Assembly: GCA_030152605.1 (NCBI GenBank)
Contig: JASLJB010000130.1
Coordinates: forward strand, 1 to 7,188
Source: Acinetobacter sp.
Lineage (GTDB): Bacteria; Pseudomonadota; Gammaproteobacteria; Pseudomonadales; Moraxellaceae
Reading direction: 5' to 3'
DNA: 7,188 nt
Made by a program: the position numbers and the translations under genes
Shown: piece by piece, positions 5,792-7,188 of the stretch
Layout: each line of letters opens with the position of its first letter
How positions within the stretch are numbered: the stretch's first letter is position 1
The notes under the pieces: model-generated
The model's input: the letters and a program-made list of their open reading frames with translations, nothing else
Told to the model about the DNA's origin: nothing
Database searches by the model: none

Positions 5792-6832
5792 CATCAACAT
5801 CCGGTCATTCAGCAATTGTTCGACAAGCCGATTGAGCACAAAATTTGGGTTGCCCCGATGGCAGGCGTAACGGATCGACCCTTCCGCACCCTGTGTAAGT
5901 ACTTTGGTGCGGGGCATGCTGTCAGTGAAATGATGACGGCGGATCAAAGTTTGCGAATGAGCAAGAAAAGCCTGTATCGCGCCAACTTTGATGGCGAGAT
6001 TGCCCCAATTTCAGCACAGATCGCAGGGTCTGATCCGCAGCAGTTGGCAGAGGCCGCGCGTTATCAGGTCTCGAATGGTGCGCAGATCGTGGATATCAAT
6101 ATGGGTTGTCCAGCCAAAAAGGTCTGCAATAAGCTTGCAGGTTCTGCCTTGTTGCAAGACGAAGACTTGGTTGCACGCATCTTGGATGCAGTGGTTGCCG
6201 CAGTGGATGTGCCTGTAACGCTGAAAACGCGATTGGGTTTTTTAAATGGCGAAGAAAATATTATGCGCGTGGCCAAGCAGGCAGAGCAGTCGGGGATCGC
6301 AGCGCTGGCACTACATGGGCGTACCCGTGAGGATATGTATCTGAATACCGCACGCTATGCTTTGATCAAACAAGTGAAAGCCAGTATCGCGATTCCATTG
6401 ATTGCCAATGGTGATATTGATAGCCCTGAAAAGGCGCAATATGTGCTGGATTATACCGGTGCTGATGCGATCATGATTGGACGTGCTGCACAGGGCCGAC
6501 CATGGATCTTTCGTGAAATTGCACACTATTTAAAAACAGGTCAGCACCTTGCAGCACCTGCGATTGAAGAAGTAAAACAAGTTCTATTGGGGCATTTGTC
6601 AGAGCTGTATGAATTTTATGGTGAATACTCAGGTTGTCGTATCGCACGTAAACATATTGCTTGGTATACCAAAGGCCTTTATGCCAGTAATGAATTCCGT
6701 CAACAGATGTATCAAGTCGACAGTACCGCTGCGCAAGCACAGGTGGTATTGGATTATTTTGATCAGCTCTTGGGGCGTGGCAATATTATGAGCGATGTAC
6801 AAGTTGAGCCGGTGCAACTGCTTGCAGTTTGA
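5789..6832 (+). CDS. dusB: tRNA-dihydrouridine synthase B
   Basis: FMN enzyme that reduces a D-loop uridine of tRNA to dihydrouridine with NADPH; DusB enzymes act at position 17 in E. coli. The 347-aa product has the TIM-barrel Dus domain with A-P-M-A-G-V-T-D-R-P-F-R at 22-33, M-T-A-D at 49-52, Q-I-A-G-S-D-P at 77-83, the catalytic-acid block I-N-M-G-C-P-A-K-K at 103-111 (C107), K-T-R-L-G at 146-150, H-G-R-T-R at 176-180, A-N-G-D-I at 206-210 and the FMN-phosphate site I-G-R-A-A-Q-G-R-P-W at 230-239. The C-terminal 240-325 is the helical tRNA-binding domain. The assignment to DusB rather than DusA or DusC rests on length and motif style. Translation starts at TTG. In enteric bacteria and pseudomonads dusB is followed by fis; here it stands alone and the next gene is glnA-like. 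No clear terminator follows, only weak AT-rich palindromes near 6885-6903. Confidence 0.95.
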   Translation: MHQHPVIQQLFDKPIEHKIWVAPMAGVTDRPFRTLCKYFGAGHAVSEMMTADQSLRMSKKSLYRANFDGEIAPISAQIAGSDPQQLAEAARYQVSNGAQIVDINMGCPAKKVCNKLAGSALLQDEDLVARILDAVVAAVDVPVTLKTRLGFLNGEENIMRVAKQAEQSGIAALALHGRTREDMYLNTARYALIKQVKASIAIPLIANGDIDSPEKAQYVLDYTGADAIMIGRAAQGRPWIFREIAHYLKTGQHLAAPAIEEVKQVLLGHLSELYEFYGEYSGCRIARKHIAWYTKGLYASNEFRQQMYQVDSTAAQAQVVLDYFDQLLGRGNIMSDVQVEPVQLLAV

Positions 6833-6926
6833 GTGGAGTCTTGCGATATAACTTGAGTTGCAAGTCGTTCACTGAAAAAGCACAAAGCGCACGCTTATTA
6901 AGCATAAAATTAAACTTTAATTATGT

Positions 6927-6943
6927 TGCACTATTTTAGTACA
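6927..6943 (+). promoter_or_regulatory. NtrC-like enhancer site upstream of glnA
   Basis: TGCACT-N5-AGTACA is a 17-bp dyad with the spacing and bases of the NtrC consensus (TGCACY-N5-RGTGCA), with one mismatch in the right arm. Its centre is about 182 bp upstream of the predicted sigma-54 start, within the range for NtrC enhancers. Confidence 0.68.
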
Positions 6944-6978
6944 AATAAGCGGTCTTTTTAGACAATTCAGTACAAGCT

Positions 6979-7018
6979 TGAGTGAATATGGTGCATTTGT
7001 ATCTTCACTCAGTATAAT
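6979..7018 (+). promoter_or_regulatory. Possible sigma-70 promoter with an inverted repeat over its spacer
   Basis: A perfect -10 TATAAT (7013-7018) has no good -35; the position 17 bp upstream is GGTGCA (6990-6995), which is instead a perfect NtrC half-site. The inverted arms TGAGTGAA (6979-6986) and TTCACTCA (7004-7011) flank the half-site and end just before the -10. The layout resembles the E. coli glnA upstream promoter p1, which is overlapped by NtrC sites. Confidence 0.42.
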
Positions 7019-7090
7019 AGGCCATAACACATCAATCATCTATGCACGATCTACTAAGCGATTCATGATTTTAACTATTCTTTTGCAAGT

Positions 7091-7106
7091 TGGTACGGGA
7101 ATTGCT
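7091..7106 (+). promoter_or_regulatory. Sigma-54 promoter of the glnA-like gene
   Basis: TGGTACG-N4-TTGCT matches the RpoN consensus TGGCACG-N4-TTGCW with one mismatch. The invariant GG is at 7092-7093 (-25/-24) and GC at 7104-7105 (-13/-12), with exact spacing. The predicted start is about 7117, giving a leader of roughly 50 nt. Together with the upstream NtrC-like site it implies induction under nitrogen limitation. Confidence 0.88.
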
Positions 7107-7128
7107 TAATAACGATCAACAACACAAA

Positions 7129-7145
7129 CGCACTTGATGAGTGCA
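7129..7145 (+). promoter_or_regulatory. NtrC-like dyad or small hairpin in the glnA 5' UTR
   Basis: CGCACT-N5-AGTGCA contains the perfect arms GCACT (7130-7134) and AGTGC (7140-7144) separated by TGATG, the same spacing as NtrC sites. Its centre is near +21 relative to the predicted sigma-54 start. It could be a downstream NtrC site or, as RNA, a 5-bp hairpin 16-23 nt before the start codon. Confidence 0.5.
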
Positions 7146-7167
7146 AGCAAAAATTCACTGGAGCAAA

Positions 7168-7188
7168 ATGAGCATGGCGAACAAGGTC
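7168..7188 (+). CDS. glnA: Glutamine synthetase, first 7 codons only (runs off the right edge)
   Basis: Only M-S-M-A-N-K-V is visible. A GGAG ribosome site at 7160-7163 is 4 nt from the ATG at 7168 and 10 nt from the in-frame ATG at 7174, so the true start may be the second Met, giving M-A-N-K-V. An N-K-V start fits what I remember of type I glutamine synthetases, and the sigma-54 promoter with NtrC-like sites is the classical glnA arrangement. The enzyme joins ammonia to glutamate with ATP and is the main ammonia-assimilating step when nitrogen is scarce. Seven residues cannot prove the identity; another NtrC-controlled gene is possible. Confidence 0.7.

Larger units (their letters stand above)
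6833..7167. other. 335-nt control region between dusB and glnA
   Basis: The stretch has no convincing coding frame. Its first 90 bases hold only weak palindromes: ACTTG/CAAGT at 6851-6865 and GCTTA/TAAGC at 6893-6903. The rest is the glnA-type regulatory region: an NtrC-like dyad, AGTACA and GGTGCA half-sites, a sigma-70-like -10, a sigma-54 promoter and a dyad in the leader, each listed separately where supported. Confidence 0.8.

Noticed and set aside
6885..6903. Terminator of dusB (AAGCG/CGCTT and GCTTA/TAAGC palindromes)
   Set aside because: The stems are short, the loops are too tight, and no T-tract follows.
1..7188. CRISPR array, insertion sequence, tRNA or rRNA genes
   Set aside because: No regularly spaced repeats, transposase motifs, terminal inverted repeats with target duplications, or tRNA cloverleaf patterns were seen on either strand.

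Overview
The window looks like a stretch of chromosome from a gamma-proteobacterium of the Moraxellaceae, most likely Acinetobacter. The basis is the ObgE and ProB lengths (405 and 377 aa) and sequence character, the DUF1615 lipoprotein and HAD-IB gene downstream, moderate GC with AT-rich spacers, and a sigma-54/NtrC-type control region in front of a glnA-like start. The genus is an inference from memory, not a search.

Layout. Minus strand 1-352 holds the 5' part of prfH (peptide chain release factor H), which runs off the left edge and so is easily missed. It is divergent from obgE (631-1848, ribosome-assembly GTPase), which is followed after 30 nt by proB (1879-3012, glutamate 5-kinase); the two probably form an operon. 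A strong hairpin with a T-tract (3040-3070) separates proB from a convergent minus-strand pair: a DUF1615 outer-membrane lipoprotein with lytic-transglycosylase-like motifs (3694-4899) and an overlapping HAD-IB phosphatase (3077-3727). Divergent from these is a lone, unrecognised 120-aa acidic protein (5149-5511). Then comes dusB (5789-6832, tRNA dihydrouridine synthase) with a TTG start and a strikingly structured leader. The last 355 bases are the control region and first 7 codons of a gene that is very probably glnA.

How the genes relate. Three genes (prfH, obgE, dusB) concern the ribosome or tRNA, and two (proB, glnA) concern glutamate metabolism, but they lie in separate transcription units and I see no single pathway. 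The most informative parts are: the hidden prfH gene, which belongs to a family linked to rescue of damaged ribosomes with the RNA ligase RtcB; the hairpin that would fill nearly the whole dusB 5' UTR; and the glnA-type regulatory region, with a near-consensus sigma-54 promoter, an upstream NtrC-like dyad, a possible sigma-70 promoter between them, and a second NtrC-like dyad downstream of the predicted transcript start. I see no CRISPR array, insertion sequence, tRNA or rRNA.
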